From NCBI RefSeq assembly GCF_001712755.1, contig NZ_MDKC01000006.1, forward strand, positions 1 through 64,000: a DNA stretch of 64,000 nt. The letters run 5' to 3'. The notes beneath the pieces are model-generated. The model saw nothing but the letters and a program-made list of their open reading frames with translations. It was not told where the DNA came from and did not search any database. The stretch is from Gottfriedia luciferensis. GTDB taxonomy: Bacteria > Bacillota > Bacilli > Bacillales > Bacillaceae_G. Made by a program: the position numbers and the translations under genes. This document shows, in pieces, positions 25,869 to 35,498 of the stretch. Positions within the stretch are counted from its first letter, which is position 1, and each line of letters opens with the position of its first letter.

Positions 25869-27668
25869 TTGAAAAACAATATTAAAAAATTATCGGTGAT
25901 TGCTATTAGTAGTTTCATATTATTATCTGGTTGTATTGAAGTTAAAGCAAATAAAAATGATAATACAGTTATTAAAAACCATGAAAATACAATATCTAAA
26001 ATAAAGAACAATGTAGCCACTGAAAATAATAATAATACAATATCTAAAATTAATAACAATGTGACCACTGTAAATAATAATACAGTATCTAATATAAAGA
26101 GCACTGTAAATGTTTCAAAATCTGATCCAATACTTGATGAACTAAATAAATTAACTCTTAAAGAAAAAATCGGACAAATGATGATCGCTGGTTTTGACGG
26201 AACAACATCAAGTAATGCAGATACTCTTTTAAAAAATTATAAATTAGGCGGCGTAATACTATTTGGAACTAATATAAAAAGTCCAAGTCAGTTAGTTAAT
26301 TTAACAAATGGAATAAAAACTTACAATAAAAATAACAAGGTACCATTATTTATCGCTGTCGATCAAGAAGGTGGTAGGGTAAATCGAATGCCTTCAGTAG
26401 TTTTAAATACACCTTCTGCAAGAACGATTGGAAATAAAAATAATATGCAATACGCATATAATATAGGTAATATGATTTCAAAAGAGCTATCATCTTTTGG
26501 ATTCAATACTGATTTTTCACCAGTTTTCGATATACAAAGTAATCCTAAAAATACAGTAATTGGAGATCGTTCGTTTGGTACAAATTCAACTATCGTTTCA
26601 AGTATTGGTGAGGGAATGATGGATGGAATACATAAAGGAAACACAATTCCTGTCATTAAACATTTCCCTGGGCATGGGGATACTTCAGTAGATTCTCATT
26701 TAGCACTCCCTATAGTGAATAAAGACTTATCAAGTTTAAAAAAATTTGAGTTAGTTCCATTCAATCATGCAATCAAAAATCATGCGGATATGGTGATGGT
26801 GGCCCATATATTAGTAAAAAAAGTAGACTCTAAGTATCCAGCATCTATGTCAAAGTCAGTGATAACAGATCTTTTACGAAAACAATATGGATATAATGGG
26901 GTAGTCATAACTGATGACATGTCAATGGGCGCTATAGCTAAACACTATAACTTAAGTAACGCAGCAGTTACCTCTATTAATGCCGGTAGTAATATTATTT
27001 TGATAGGACATGGAAATGAAAATGTTAAAACCATCTACAATAGCATCTATACAGCAGTTGAAAATCATAAAATATCAGAAGACACAATAAATAAAAGTGT
27101 CTATAAAATTCTATCTTTAAAACAAAAATATAAACTTAACAATAATAAAGTTCAACCTGTCAATGTTACAACTTTAAATAAACAAATTAAGAAAGCTGTT
27201 ACTTATAACAATGAGACTAGTAATAAGCAGTACTTACTTTTGAAAAATATTTCGACGAAGGCTAATGAAGGAAAAATAATCAATGCAGAATTTAATGTAA
27301 TGAATTCCAATATTGACCAGGTAAGAGAAAAATGGGGAAAAGAGGACAGTAGTGTATATGTGGCGGCCGCTAAAGGAACATACAACACATACACAAAGAG
27401 AAATGTAGTTGTTGGTTACCAAAAAGGCCATTTAATATTTGAATTACGCTCTTTTGATCCTCAATTAAAATCTTTATCTATTAATAATATAAAAAATTAT
27501 TTTGGTTCACCTAGTTCAGAAGTTACTACCTCAAATAAGGAAAAAATACTTACTTATTCAATTGGATCAAAGAAGCTTAAATTTGTTTTTCCATTAAAAA
27601 AACAAATTGTAGTGGATCATTATTCGATATATAATCCAAATAATGTTATTAATAATATGAGTAATTAA
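25869..27668 (+). CDS. nagZ: Lipoprotein beta-N-acetylhexosaminidase (GH3, NagZ type) with DUF4309-like domain, copy 2
   Basis: Paralogue of the gene at 765, nearly identical through the catalytic and C-terminal domains. The TTG start follows GAGGTGAAAC; the equivalent codon in copy 1 is ATG. The lipobox LLSGC is kept. Between it and the enzyme lies an Asn-rich, in-frame repeat segment (about residues 30-80) absent from copy 1. The GH3 active site is intact: KHFPGHGDT begins at 264, with D275/H277 and nucleophile D349. The DUF4309-like domain occupies about 460-590. It should act on muropeptides at the cell surface. It is followed by the same terminator type and then by the subtilase gene. 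Confidence 0.9.
   Translation: MKNNIKKLSVIAISSFILLSGCIEVKANKNDNTVIKNHENTISKIKNNVATENNNNTISKINNNVTTVNNNTVSNIKSTVNVSKSDPILDELNKLTLKEKIGQMMIAGFDGTTSSNADTLLKNYKLGGVILFGTNIKSPSQLVNLTNGIKTYNKNNKVPLFIAVDQEGGRVNRMPSVVLNTPSARTIGNKNNMQYAYNIGNMISKELSSFGFNTDFSPVFDIQSNPKNTVIGDRSFGTNSTIVSSIGEGMMDGIHKGNTIPVIKHFPGHGDTSVDSHLALPIVNKDLSSLKKFELVPFNHAIKNHADMVMVAHILVKKVDSKYPASMSKSVITDLLRKQYGYNGVVITDDMSMGAIAKHYNLSNAAVTSINAGSNIILIGHGNENVKTIYNSIYTAVENHKISEDTINKSVYKILSLKQKYKLNNNKVQPVNVTTLNKQIKKAVTYNNETSNKQYLLLKNISTKANEGKIINAEFNVMNSNIDQVREKWGKEDSSVYVAAAKGTYNTYTKRNVVVGYQKGHLIFELRSFDPQLKSLSINNIKNYFGSPSSEVTTSNKEKILTYSIGSKKLKFVFPLKKQIVVDHYSIYNPNNVINNMSN
25986..26112 (+). repeat. In-frame minisatellite in nagZ copy 2
   Basis: Three units starting AATACARTATCTAA at 25986, 26034 and 26079, of 48, 45 and about 34 bases. 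They encode repeated TISKIKNN / TISKINNN / TVSNIKS segments. Unit lengths keep the frame. They lengthen the linker between the lipid anchor and the enzyme. Copy 1 lacks them, so the repeat arose or was lost after duplication. Confidence 0.7.
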
Positions 27669-27702
27669 TTCTGGATTTATCAAATAAAACTAGCAGTCTT
27701 TA

Positions 27703-27735
27703 AACCTATTCCTGTATCGGAGTAGGTTTTTTGTT
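27703..27735 (+). terminator. Terminator of nagZ copy 2
   Basis: AACCTATTCC / GGAGTAGGTT stem around TGTATC, then a T run. Compared with 2452 and 17525 the stem shows a paired G-to-A and C-to-T change that keeps base pairing. Confidence 0.85.
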
Positions 27736-27904
27736 TTACCGAAATAATTTTATTGCCATTCTTTTTTATTGATAACTAAAATGAATCATTATGATAACGA
27801 TAATGTCATTTACCATAAAAATATATCACTATATAATTATCTTAACATTTTAAATAGTCTAAATTCCCCTATTTTTATAGGTTTAATTCCGCTATCCTAA
27901 AATG
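27703..27904 (+). repeat. Secreted-protein leader unit, copy upstream of the subtilase
   Basis: Aligns with 17525-17743 from the terminator to the CCTAAAATG end. It carries TGATAAC, AATGTCATTTACC, AAAAATATATCAC and TTAACATTTTAAATAGTC. Because the ATG at its end is present in both copies but opens a gene only here, it is more likely leader than the true start of the subtilase. Confidence 0.65.
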
Positions 27905-27931
27905 AATTTTTTGTTAGAGGTGATGCAATCG

Positions 27932-30900
27932 ATGAAAAAAAGAACTAGGTCGTTTAATGTAGGAACTTCAACTTGTATTTTTGCTTCAGCTTTATTAGTC
28001 CTAAATTCCCAATTTACTTTTGAACCTAAAATTGGTAGGGCACAAGAGACTAATCTAGATGATGCGATGACACGCGTTATAGTTGAAATGGAAGATACCC
28101 CTGCGACTCAAATTATGCAGAAATCAGATCATATAGGATCTTTATCCAGGACAACAGAAAGGAAGTTAAAAGATCAAATTGAAAGTTTAAAACAGTCACA
28201 TGGGAAAGTGTTAGACGAAATAAAGGAAAAAATGATTCCATTCAAAAAGACTAACGACTATACGTTCACATTCAATGGAGTTTCATTACAAGTACCAAAA
28301 AGTAAAGTGAATGACCTACGTTTACTTCCAGGTGTAAAGGCTGTTTATCAGGATCAGCAATATCACTCAGACTTAACCAATAGTGTCCCATTGATTGGTG
28401 CTCCTGATGTTTGGTCTAAGCATGACCAGAATAATCAAGAAGTTACTGGAAAAGGTGTCACAGTCGCTGTGATTGACACAGGTGTAGACTATGATCATCC
28501 TGACCTTGGCGGAGCGTTTGGTCCAGGGCATAAAGTAGTTGGTGGATATGATTTTGTCAACAATGATAATGATCCTATGGATGACTATGGACATGGTACC
28601 CATGTCGCAGGCATCATTGCTGCGCATGGGAAATTGACAGGTGTGGCACCTGACGCCTCTATCACAGCCTATAAAGTCTTAGATAATAACGGATCAGGAA
28701 CTACATCTAATATTATTGCAGGAATTGAAGCGGCTATTTCACCGGACAATCCATTTCCGGCTGATGTCATTAATATGAGCTTAAGTGGACCTGGTGATGG
28801 AAATGATCCAATCTCACAAGCTGCTCAAAATGCTGTTGATGCCGGTGTGGTTGTCGTCGCTGCAGCAGGAAATGCAGGACCTGGATATGGTACTATTGGT
28901 GCCCCAGCAATGGCTGAAGGTGTACTTGCTGTCGGTGCAAGTGTAAGTGGTATCAAAGTACCTGACGCGAAGATGGTAGCACCAATTGACGAGAATTTAT
29001 CTGTAACTCGCCTTGGGTTTACCGCTAATCCACCTGAAACAGCAATTACAAGTGATTTGATAGATGTTGGTGATGGTGGAACCGAAAATTATAACGGGTT
29101 AGATGTAAAAGGAAAGATTGTCTTAATTCAACTACCACTAGGTTCAGATGGACGTACAGAAGCGATTACTGCACAAGAAAAAGGGGCAGCCGCTGCGATC
29201 TTTTTCCAACCCGAGCAAGTTGGACCCGTTTTTAAATTAGGGGATACACTTCCAAGTCAATATACATCCAACTCCTATGAAGAGTTACAAACACAACATC
29301 AATTCATGACAGGTTCTACTGAAGACGGCCAGTTAGAATCGTTAGTTGCTATGAAAATTGATGGAACAAAAGCTGGTGAATTAAAGTCATATTTGACAAA
29401 AGGACCTGTTAAAATTACGATTTCAGGCAAAGACATAACGGATCAAATTGCAAACTTTAGTTCACGCGGTGATTCTGAATTACGGGCTAAACCTGATTTA
29501 GTTGCTCCAGGCGTCGAAATTAATTCGACCTACATCAAGACAGATAGTAATGATTCAGGTTATACAAGATTAAGCGGGACAAGTATGGCTGCTCCTCATG
29601 TGGCGGGTGCAGCTGCACTTCTGAAACAACTTAAGCCGTCATGGAATGCTAGTGAAATTTCAGGCGCATTAAAAGAGACTGCTAAACCACTAGCATCATA
29701 TGATGTGCTTACACAAGGGACAGGAAGACTTGATGTAAAGGCGGCAGCGGATACCAATGTAATAGCCTCTCCTAATGTATTAAATTTAGGATTAGCTGAT
29801 TTAAAAGACTCGGAGATTAATAGAAACGCATCATTAACTTTAAATAATCCAGGAGATGTAGCCGTTGATATGGATTTCTCCATTAAAGAGGATATAAAAT
29901 CCGGAGCTAAAGTAACTGTGAACCCTTCACATATTCATATTAATTCAGGTCAACAGGTAAATGTTGGGTTGAATATTAATTTAAAACGTCCGGATCAAGA
30001 TACGAATATCTCAGGTTGGGTAGAAGGTAATATCCAATCTGTAAAAGGATCGCAGCATATACGCGTGCCATACAAGTTAATTGCAAGACATTTTAAAATT
30101 ACTGCATCACCGGATCCTGTTGGATCAACAGTAAAAGACACAACAGCCTATATTTACAGCCCGGTTAATCTAACACAAGCTCCTAATGTCACAGTACATA
30201 CTCCAAGAGGGAAAACAATTGAAGTTGAAGCTGTATTAGATCATGACCGTTGGTGGAAAGCGAATGTTCCAACAAATGAAGTAGGAATATATCGAATTGA
30301 TGCAAGTACGATCGTCAAAAATTCTGCAAATGATGATTCAACAATAATAGGTTCTAGCTTTTTGGAAAAATTACCAAAAGAAAATGAAAACGTTTCATCC
30401 TGGAATTCTATTGGGCCATACTCTAATGCAGGACTGATGAATATTGATTTGAAAAATGCTAAGAACATGACAGTTTTACCTTCATCTACTTTATCTTTAT
30501 TCCGTACTGAAGATAAGGCAGAAACTTGGCATGAGTATCGAAATTTCCCTGTAGCTGGAGGAGTAGCAACTAATCTAGTGGTTGATCCAACAGATGAAAA
30601 AAATATATATGTGGCAATTAATTCAAAATACAATGATCTAACTTATACTGGTAAAATAGTAGCCAGCCAAGACGGAGGAAAATCATGGAAGACATTATCT
30701 TTTCCGGATATAGAAATATCTGATTTACAAATTGATAATAGTGGACAAAAGTTGATTGCTATTTCGAGGAATGAAGTATATGTCAGCACGGACAGAGGAT
30801 TAAATTGGGTGCAGCTACCTGGTTGGTGGGGAATGCTTACTAAAGCTAAACTACTAAATAACAACTTATATATTTCAGCAGGTTATGAAGGGCTTTACGT

Positions 30901-32305
30901 ATTTAAAGATGTATTCTCTGGTTCAGCTACATCTGAACTATTGTATCAGCCTCCATTTCCTTATAGAACTACAAAAGAGATTGTAGGAGATGGAAATCTC
31001 TTAGTTACTAGTACTTTCGGTGGTGGATTGTATGCTTCATATAATAATGGGAAAGATTGGAAGGAACTAACACACTCCGATCTACCATTTAATAATGTAT
31101 CTCGTTTAGAAATTCTTGAGGGTGATATTTATGTAGGGACAGCCTATGATGGAATATTGGTTAGTCACGATAAAGGAAAAACTTGGGAAACATGGAAAAA
31201 ACCTCTTCCTGGGTATAACTCATTCGAAATCGATTTTGAGTTAGGTGGTAAATCTTCTCCTAAAGGTATCCGACCAATTTATGTATCTTCTGAACAAGCA
31301 GGGATATATGGAACTCAGGATAAAGGTGAATCATATAAACGAATCGGTATTCCTGGGGCAACGGTTTATGACTTGGCTATTACACGGAATTCTAAAGGAT
31401 ATCAGTTACTTGCTGGAACTGACTCCAACACATACATGACAGCATTACCTCTTCAAAACAAGATTGATTCAGAATGGGGTGCTGCGGAAGGTGAAGGTAG
31501 ATTTGGAGAGCAAGTGTTTAAAATTGCTACTTCTCCAACAGAATTGAATGTAGTTTACAAAATACGCTATAGTGCGATTGGGACTATGAATGTATATCAA
31601 AGTAAAGATGGCGGAGAAAAATGGGATCAAAAATTTGTAGATATTGGAGTCCCAACTGCTATGCTGATTAACCCGGCCGACTCCAAGCAAATCGTTATTT
31701 CTTATACAATTCCAGGAACTAATGAATTAGGAATCTATATTAGTAAAGACGCTGGAGAGACTTGGAAAAAGATTAAGCAGGAACACAAATTTACAGCTTT
31801 AACATCCGCTGATCCTCATGATCCAAACAGGATTTGGGCAGGTGGAAACGATGGTCTATTCTTGTCTAAAGATATGGGTCAGACATTTGAAAAAATTCAA
31901 AACGTTCCTATAAGCAGTATTGCAATTGATTCACACAATCCAAGCCATCTAATACTCGGAGGAAACCATCTATATATTAGTAGTGACGGTGGAAAAACTT
32001 TAGAAATGGCAAAAGGTGCGGGTACCGCTGAACTCAACATGTATGTAAATGATATTATCGTTTCACCTACTCAGCATAATACTGTTTATGCAGCCTCAGG
32101 TTCTTTTTATGAATCAGGACTACTTAAAGGAGGTCGAGGTGTGTTAAAAAGTGTGGATGGAGGAAAAACTTGGACAAATCTTTCCAAGGATCTCGAAAAT
32201 AGAAATGCTATAACACTTCAACTTTCTCCAGACGAGGAATATTTGTTTGTCGGTACACAAGGTGGCAGTGTTCAGCGATTAAAATTACCTAAACATCAAC
32301 AGTAA
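27932..32305 (+). CDS. Vpr-like secreted subtilase (S8) fused to Asp-box repeat region
   Basis: 1457 residues. The signal region (about 1-36) is followed by an I9-type propeptide (about 45-140). The S8 catalytic domain has D182 in AVIDTGVDYDHP, H221 in YGHGTHVAG and S551 in LSGTSMAAPHVAG. A PA domain is inserted between H and S (about 350-480), as in Vpr. After an Fn-like spacer, residues about 850-1450 carry repeated Asp-box motifs (SQDGGKSWKTL, STDRGLNWVQL, SYNNGKDWKEL, SKDGGEKWDQ, SKDAGETWKKI, SVDGGKTWTNL), suggesting one or two beta-propellers that may bind substrate or wall. I chose the ATG at 27932, eight bases after GAGGTGA, over an ATG at 27902 that lies in the shared leader. Confidence 0.85.
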   Translation: MKKRTRSFNVGTSTCIFASALLVLNSQFTFEPKIGRAQETNLDDAMTRVIVEMEDTPATQIMQKSDHIGSLSRTTERKLKDQIESLKQSHGKVLDEIKEKMIPFKKTNDYTFTFNGVSLQVPKSKVNDLRLLPGVKAVYQDQQYHSDLTNSVPLIGAPDVWSKHDQNNQEVTGKGVTVAVIDTGVDYDHPDLGGAFGPGHKVVGGYDFVNNDNDPMDDYGHGTHVAGIIAAHGKLTGVAPDASITAYKVLDNNGSGTTSNIIAGIEAAISPDNPFPADVINMSLSGPGDGNDPISQAAQNAVDAGVVVVAAAGNAGPGYGTIGAPAMAEGVLAVGASVSGIKVPDAKMVAPIDENLSVTRLGFTANPPETAITSDLIDVGDGGTENYNGLDVKGKIVLIQLPLGSDGRTEAITAQEKGAAAAIFFQPEQVGPVFKLGDTLPSQYTSNSYEELQTQHQFMTGSTEDGQLESLVAMKIDGTKAGELKSYLTKGPVKITISGKDITDQIANFSSRGDSELRAKPDLVAPGVEINSTYIKTDSNDSGYTRLSGTSMAAPHVAGAAALLKQLKPSWNASEISGALKETAKPLASYDVLTQGTGRLDVKAAADTNVIASPNVLNLGLADLKDSEINRNASLTLNNPGDVAVDMDFSIKEDIKSGAKVTVNPSHIHINSGQQVNVGLNINLKRPDQDTNISGWVEGNIQSVKGSQHIRVPYKLIARHFKITASPDPVGSTVKDTTAYIYSPVNLTQAPNVTVHTPRGKTIEVEAVLDHDRWWKANVPTNEVGIYRIDASTIVKNSANDDSTIIGSSFLEKLPKENENVSSWNSIGPYSNAGLMNIDLKNAKNMTVLPSSTLSLFRTEDKAETWHEYRNFPVAGGVATNLVVDPTDEKNIYVAINSKYNDLTYTGKIVASQDGGKSWKTLSFPDIEISDLQIDNSGQKLIAISRNEVYVSTDRGLNWVQLPGWWGMLTKAKLLNNNLYISAGYEGLYVFKDVFSGSATSELLYQPPFPYRTTKEIVGDGNLLVTSTFGGGLYASYNNGKDWKELTHSDLPFNNVSRLEILEGDIYVGTAYDGILVSHDKGKTWETWKKPLPGYNSFEIDFELGGKSSPKGIRPIYVSSEQAGIYGTQDKGESYKRIGIPGATVYDLAITRNSKGYQLLAGTDSNTYMTALPLQNKIDSEWGAAEGEGRFGEQVFKIATSPTELNVVYKIRYSAIGTMNVYQSKDGGEKWDQKFVDIGVPTAMLINPADSKQIVISYTIPGTNELGIYISKDAGETWKKIKQEHKFTALTSADPHDPNRIWAGGNDGLFLSKDMGQTFEKIQNVPISSIAIDSHNPSHLILGGNHLYISSDGGKTLEMAKGAGTAELNMYVNDIIVSPTQHNTVYAASGSFYESGLLKGGRGVLKSVDGGKTWTNLSKDLENRNAITLQLSPDEEYLFVGTQGGSVQRLKLPKHQQ

Positions 32306-32317
32306 GAAACTTCATTA

Positions 32318-32359
32318 AAAAAAACATTCCTTACTTCATGAAGTGGGGAATGTTTTTTT
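32318..32359. terminator. Bidirectional terminator, subtilase / LysR
   Basis: AAAAAAACATTCC pairs with GGAATGTTTTTTT; the loop itself contains ACTTCATGAAGT. It serves both convergent genes. Confidence 0.85.
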
Positions 32360-32369
32360 GTATAAGCTG

Positions 32370-33293
32370 TCAGGATTTTATTAAGGAATCTTCAGTATCT
32401 CCTACATAAAGACCTTTTTCATTCAAAAGTGAAAGCAACAAGTCTATGAAATTTCTAGCTGCAGCGCCAATATACTTTTCTTTGTGATGTACAATAGCAA
32501 CTTCCTTACTAATTATAGGATTTACTATTTTAATAACTTTAAGTGATTCAGTATTCGCCGAAGCGAGAAGAGCATTGGGAAGTATAGTAGCTCCAATACC
32601 AGCTTTCACGATACTTAAAATAGAATGAGCATCATTTAATTCTATGATTGGTTGAATGTCAAATCCCTTAGACGTAGCGACTTCATTAATAAATTTTCGG
32701 CAATTGTAGTTATTTGGACATAAAACAAGTGGAATATCTTTGATTTCTTCAAATTCAACAATATCCCTTTTTGCCCAATGATGGTCAAAAGAAACTGCTA
32801 AATATAATTCTTCATTATATAAAGGGATACTTTTTAACTGTTCATTCTCTAAAGGCAAGAGTGTCAAAGCTATATCGATTTCATTTTGAATAACTTTTTC
32901 TTCAATATTATCTAACTTAATGATCTTCATTTGTAAATAAGGATGCATTCTGTGAAGCTCTAAGAATACTAGAGAAGCCAACTTACTTAACTCCCCAGAC
33001 ATTACTCCAACAACCAATTTTCCTCTTTTTACTTTTTGAAGCTCTCCAATTTGTTCATAGATAAATTCTATATTGGAAAATATTTTATCGGATTCTTCTT
33101 TTAAAATTTTTCCCGCTTCAGTAATAGCAATTTTTTTACCTAAGCGATCAAATAAACGAACTCCTAATTTATCTTCAAGGGCTCTCATTTGACGGCTTAA
33201 AGCAGGTTGTGATATTCCTAATTTTTCTGCTGCTCTTGTAAAATGTAATTCATCACAAATAGCCAAAAAGTATTCTATTTCCCTTAATTCCAT
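32370..33293 (-). CDS. LysR-family transcriptional regulator
   Basis: 307 residues. The N-terminal winged helix (about 1-60; FTRAAEKLGISQPALSRQMRALEDKLG) is typical LysR, followed by the periplasmic-binding-like effector domain (about 90-290). The opening MELREIEYFLAICDELHFT is close to CysL/CynR-type members, but the effector cannot be named. The ATG follows GAGGAG. The gene is convergent with the subtilase and stands alone. Upstream on its own strand lies a copy of the intergenic module (33616-33780), so it may be controlled by the module-binding factor. Confidence 0.88.
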   Translation of the reverse strand: MELREIEYFLAICDELHFTRAAEKLGISQPALSRQMRALEDKLGVRLFDRLGKKIAITEAGKILKEESDKIFSNIEFIYEQIGELQKVKRGKLVVGVMSGELSKLASLVFLELHRMHPYLQMKIIKLDNIEEKVIQNEIDIALTLLPLENEQLKSIPLYNEELYLAVSFDHHWAKRDIVEFEEIKDIPLVLCPNNYNCRKFINEVATSKGFDIQPIIELNDAHSILSIVKAGIGATILPNALLASANTESLKVIKIVNPIISKEVAIVHHKEKYIGAAARNFIDLLLSLLNEKGLYVGDTEDSLIKS

Positions 33294-33615
33294 TAAATTT
33301 ACTCCTCATTAGTTTTATAAAGTAAAAGAAACATTAAATGAAGAAGGTTATGACAATAAAACTTACTAAAGTTTTTATCTTAAATTCAAGATACTCACTC
33401 GATAAACCATCATATAACGTTATGATTTCGAAGATGGTTTCCACATTTTCATTATAAAAATGCTGTGAAAATTTAAAACATCCATTTTGGAACTTTTTAG
33501 CCCATCCACTAATTTTCGGCGATTGTGTTTATTAGGAACATAAGCCAAATGGAATGCAATTCAACAATGTTCAAAATAAAGGAACTTCTAATAATCTTAG
33601 TTATTTAATATTTTT

Positions 33616-33780
33616 TTTGAGAATTTTCGTTCTAATATAAGAGATCTTCCCTAACTCCTCTACAAAAAAGCTAGCGATAGTCTCTATTTTTCTATAGGTT
33701 ATAATTTAATTTCTCCTCATATATATTATATAACATTTTGAGAATGAACGGTAAATAACTACTTTTTACCATTTGTTCTA
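33616..33780 (-). promoter_or_regulatory. Intergenic module, minus-strand copy upstream of lysR
   Basis: Read on the minus strand it starts with the long inverted repeat (33738-33780; arms TTGAGAATGAACGGTAAA and an imperfect partner). It continues through GTTATATAATATATATGAG and a stretch shared with 36430-36520 (TATCGCTAGCTTTTTTGTAG). It ends with the short site AGAACGAAAATTCTC at 33616-33635. It is homologous to the plus-strand copy at 36376-36570 over most of its length. The rest of the 690-base gap (33294-33984) has no coding frame. Confidence 0.6.
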
Positions 33781-33984
33781 GGATTTTCATTGCAACCTGA
33801 TTAATACCATAAAACGAATGAAAGATTTGGTTACTTCAATGGATTCTAATTTAGATATTTAATTATTAAAGATAGCTTCTTTTAAAATTTATCCAATACA
33901 TTAAGTAAAATTTTGAAAATAAGCTAATGATAAAAATGGAAATTTAAATTTATTCTAAACTCTATAAGTCATAAGGTGGTATAC

Positions 33985-35313
33985 ATGCGTAAAAGATTTT
34001 TAATCATACTATTTACTTTTTTACTCTTATTTTTACTTCCATCCATTACAACTTTTGCATTCGTAATATATGAAGTTAAACCCGGAGATAGTTTAAATAA
34101 AGTTTCCTCACAATACAAACTAAATGTAAAAAACTTTGCTCAATTAAATGGACTTGAAAAAAATGATAAACTGGTTATCGGCCAAGCAATGATCATTCCA
34201 GGGTCAACATATTATGTTAAAGGAAATGAATCGTTATGGGATATTTCTTACAGACATTCGATTAGTGTTCAGTTATTGAAATCCAAAAATAAGTTAACAA
34301 ATGATAATATAAGTCCTGGACAAAAATTGTTTATTCCGTCAACTTCAAAAAAGAAAATATGGACAGGAACTTATTTTATACTTAAAAATAAAAAAACGGA
34401 TAATTGGATGCTTGACCATTATAAAAAAACTTTAACAAGTATTTTTATTTTTGAATATCATTCAACTAAACAAGGAAATTTGATTAAAGTAAAAGAAAAT
34501 GGCGCGATTAAACAAGCATGGAAAAAAGGTATAACACCTTATGCGACCTTTACTAATATTAGTGAAAAAGGTTTTGATCCAAACTTATTACATAATCTTA
34601 TAAGTAATAAAACTTTACGAAAAAAACTAATTTCAAATATCTATACATTATTAGATCGAAATGATCTTAAAGGAATCAATTTGGATTTAGAAATGGTTAA
34701 ACCTAATGACCGAGTATACCTTAATCAATTTATTAAAGAACTATCAGTTAAGCTGCATCGTTCTAAAATGGAACTTCTAATTGCGATGCCCCCAAAAGAA
34801 GCAGATAATATTCCAAGTTATTATTATGCTTATGATTACAAAACATTTGGAAAATATGTTGATAAGATGTTTATAATGGCTTATAACTGGCATTGGTCGA
34901 GCAGTCCATCCGGTCCTATAGCTCCCATACAAAATGTGAGAAAATCTCTACAATATGCTACAAGTGTTGTACCAAAATCAAAAATATTACTTGGAATTCC
35001 TCAATATGCATACGATTGGCCAATAACAGGTGACATCCGAACAGGGAGTGCTATTTCCACACAAAACGCGATTAATATATATAAGAAATATAAAAGCCAA
35101 GTCTACTATGATCAAGATGCATCGGCACCAGCATTTCGTTATATAGATAATAAAGGAACACAACATGAAGTATGGTTTGAAGATCCTCGAAGTTTACTTG
35201 CAAAATTTCAGCTAGTAAAAAATTTTAATTTAGCTGGATTAGGGTGCTGGCATATAGGGATAACAATGCCACAAACAGAAGAAATATTATTAAATGAATT
35301 CTGGATTCGATGA
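33985..35313 (+). CDS. LysM-GH18 glycoside hydrolase (spore cortex/peptidoglycan hydrolase type)
   Basis: 442 residues. One N-terminal hydrophobic signal or anchor (about 4-25) is followed by two LysM peptidoglycan-binding modules (about 26-70, YEVKPGDSLNKVSSQYKLN; about 73-117, YYVKGNESLWDISYRHSIS). A GH18 domain occupies about 120-440. The catalytic glutamate is E236 in GINLDLEMV, and FIMAYNWHWSSS matches the conserved barrel end. Such proteins (YaaH/SleL/YvbX group) act as N-acetylglucosaminidases on cortex or wall peptidoglycan. The ATG at 33985 follows AAGGTGG; the GTG three codons earlier is part of that site. A terminator follows directly. Confidence 0.85.
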   Translation: MRKRFLIILFTFLLLFLLPSITTFAFVIYEVKPGDSLNKVSSQYKLNVKNFAQLNGLEKNDKLVIGQAMIIPGSTYYVKGNESLWDISYRHSISVQLLKSKNKLTNDNISPGQKLFIPSTSKKKIWTGTYFILKNKKTDNWMLDHYKKTLTSIFIFEYHSTKQGNLIKVKENGAIKQAWKKGITPYATFTNISEKGFDPNLLHNLISNKTLRKKLISNIYTLLDRNDLKGINLDLEMVKPNDRVYLNQFIKELSVKLHRSKMELLIAMPPKEADNIPSYYYAYDYKTFGKYVDKMFIMAYNWHWSSSPSGPIAPIQNVRKSLQYATSVVPKSKILLGIPQYAYDWPITGDIRTGSAISTQNAINIYKKYKSQVYYDQDASAPAFRYIDNKGTQHEVWFEDPRSLLAKFQLVKNFNLAGLGCWHIGITMPQTEEILLNEFWIR

Positions 35314-35342
35314 AATTTTTACAAATTGATGATAAATTAGAG

Positions 35343-35371
35343 AAGAACTTTTTAAATAAAGTTCTTTTTTC
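35343..35371 (+). terminator. Terminator of the LysM-GH18 gene
   Basis: AAGAACTTT / AAAGTTCTT stem with a 6-base loop and T tail. Confidence 0.8.
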
Positions 35372-35450
35372 AATTTTTTTATTCAAATAAGAATAAGTGC
35401 TAAATGTACTAAGTTGGTTTGCTTTCAAAAAGATAAATCAGTAATTGCAC

Positions 35451-35498
35451 TTATAGTACCTTATTATTCGGTGAGTCTTGTTCGTCCCATTGACCCAT
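35451..35498 (-). pseudogene. 15-codon remnant of the MGKWNEQ small-protein family
   Basis: The minus strand reads MGQWDEQDSPNNKVL then a stop. Its leader ends GAGATTTTAATG, almost the same as GGTGATTTTAATG before the intact 58-residue gene at 3952. The intact gene continues after its corresponding NNNL segment; this one stops. It is a truncated relative or decayed copy. The rest of the gap 35314-35719 holds the GH18 terminator and the tetR leader. Confidence 0.5.

Noticed and set aside
27780-27830. Fur-box-like sequence in the shared secreted-protein leader
   Set aside because: TGATAAC and ATAATG occur, but the 7-1-7 symmetry of a Fur box is not met and the other copy is further from it.
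27902-27931. ATG at 27902 as subtilase start
   Set aside because: This ATG ends a leader shared with the Ig-like gene, where it starts nothing; GAGGTGA is placed for the ATG at 27932.
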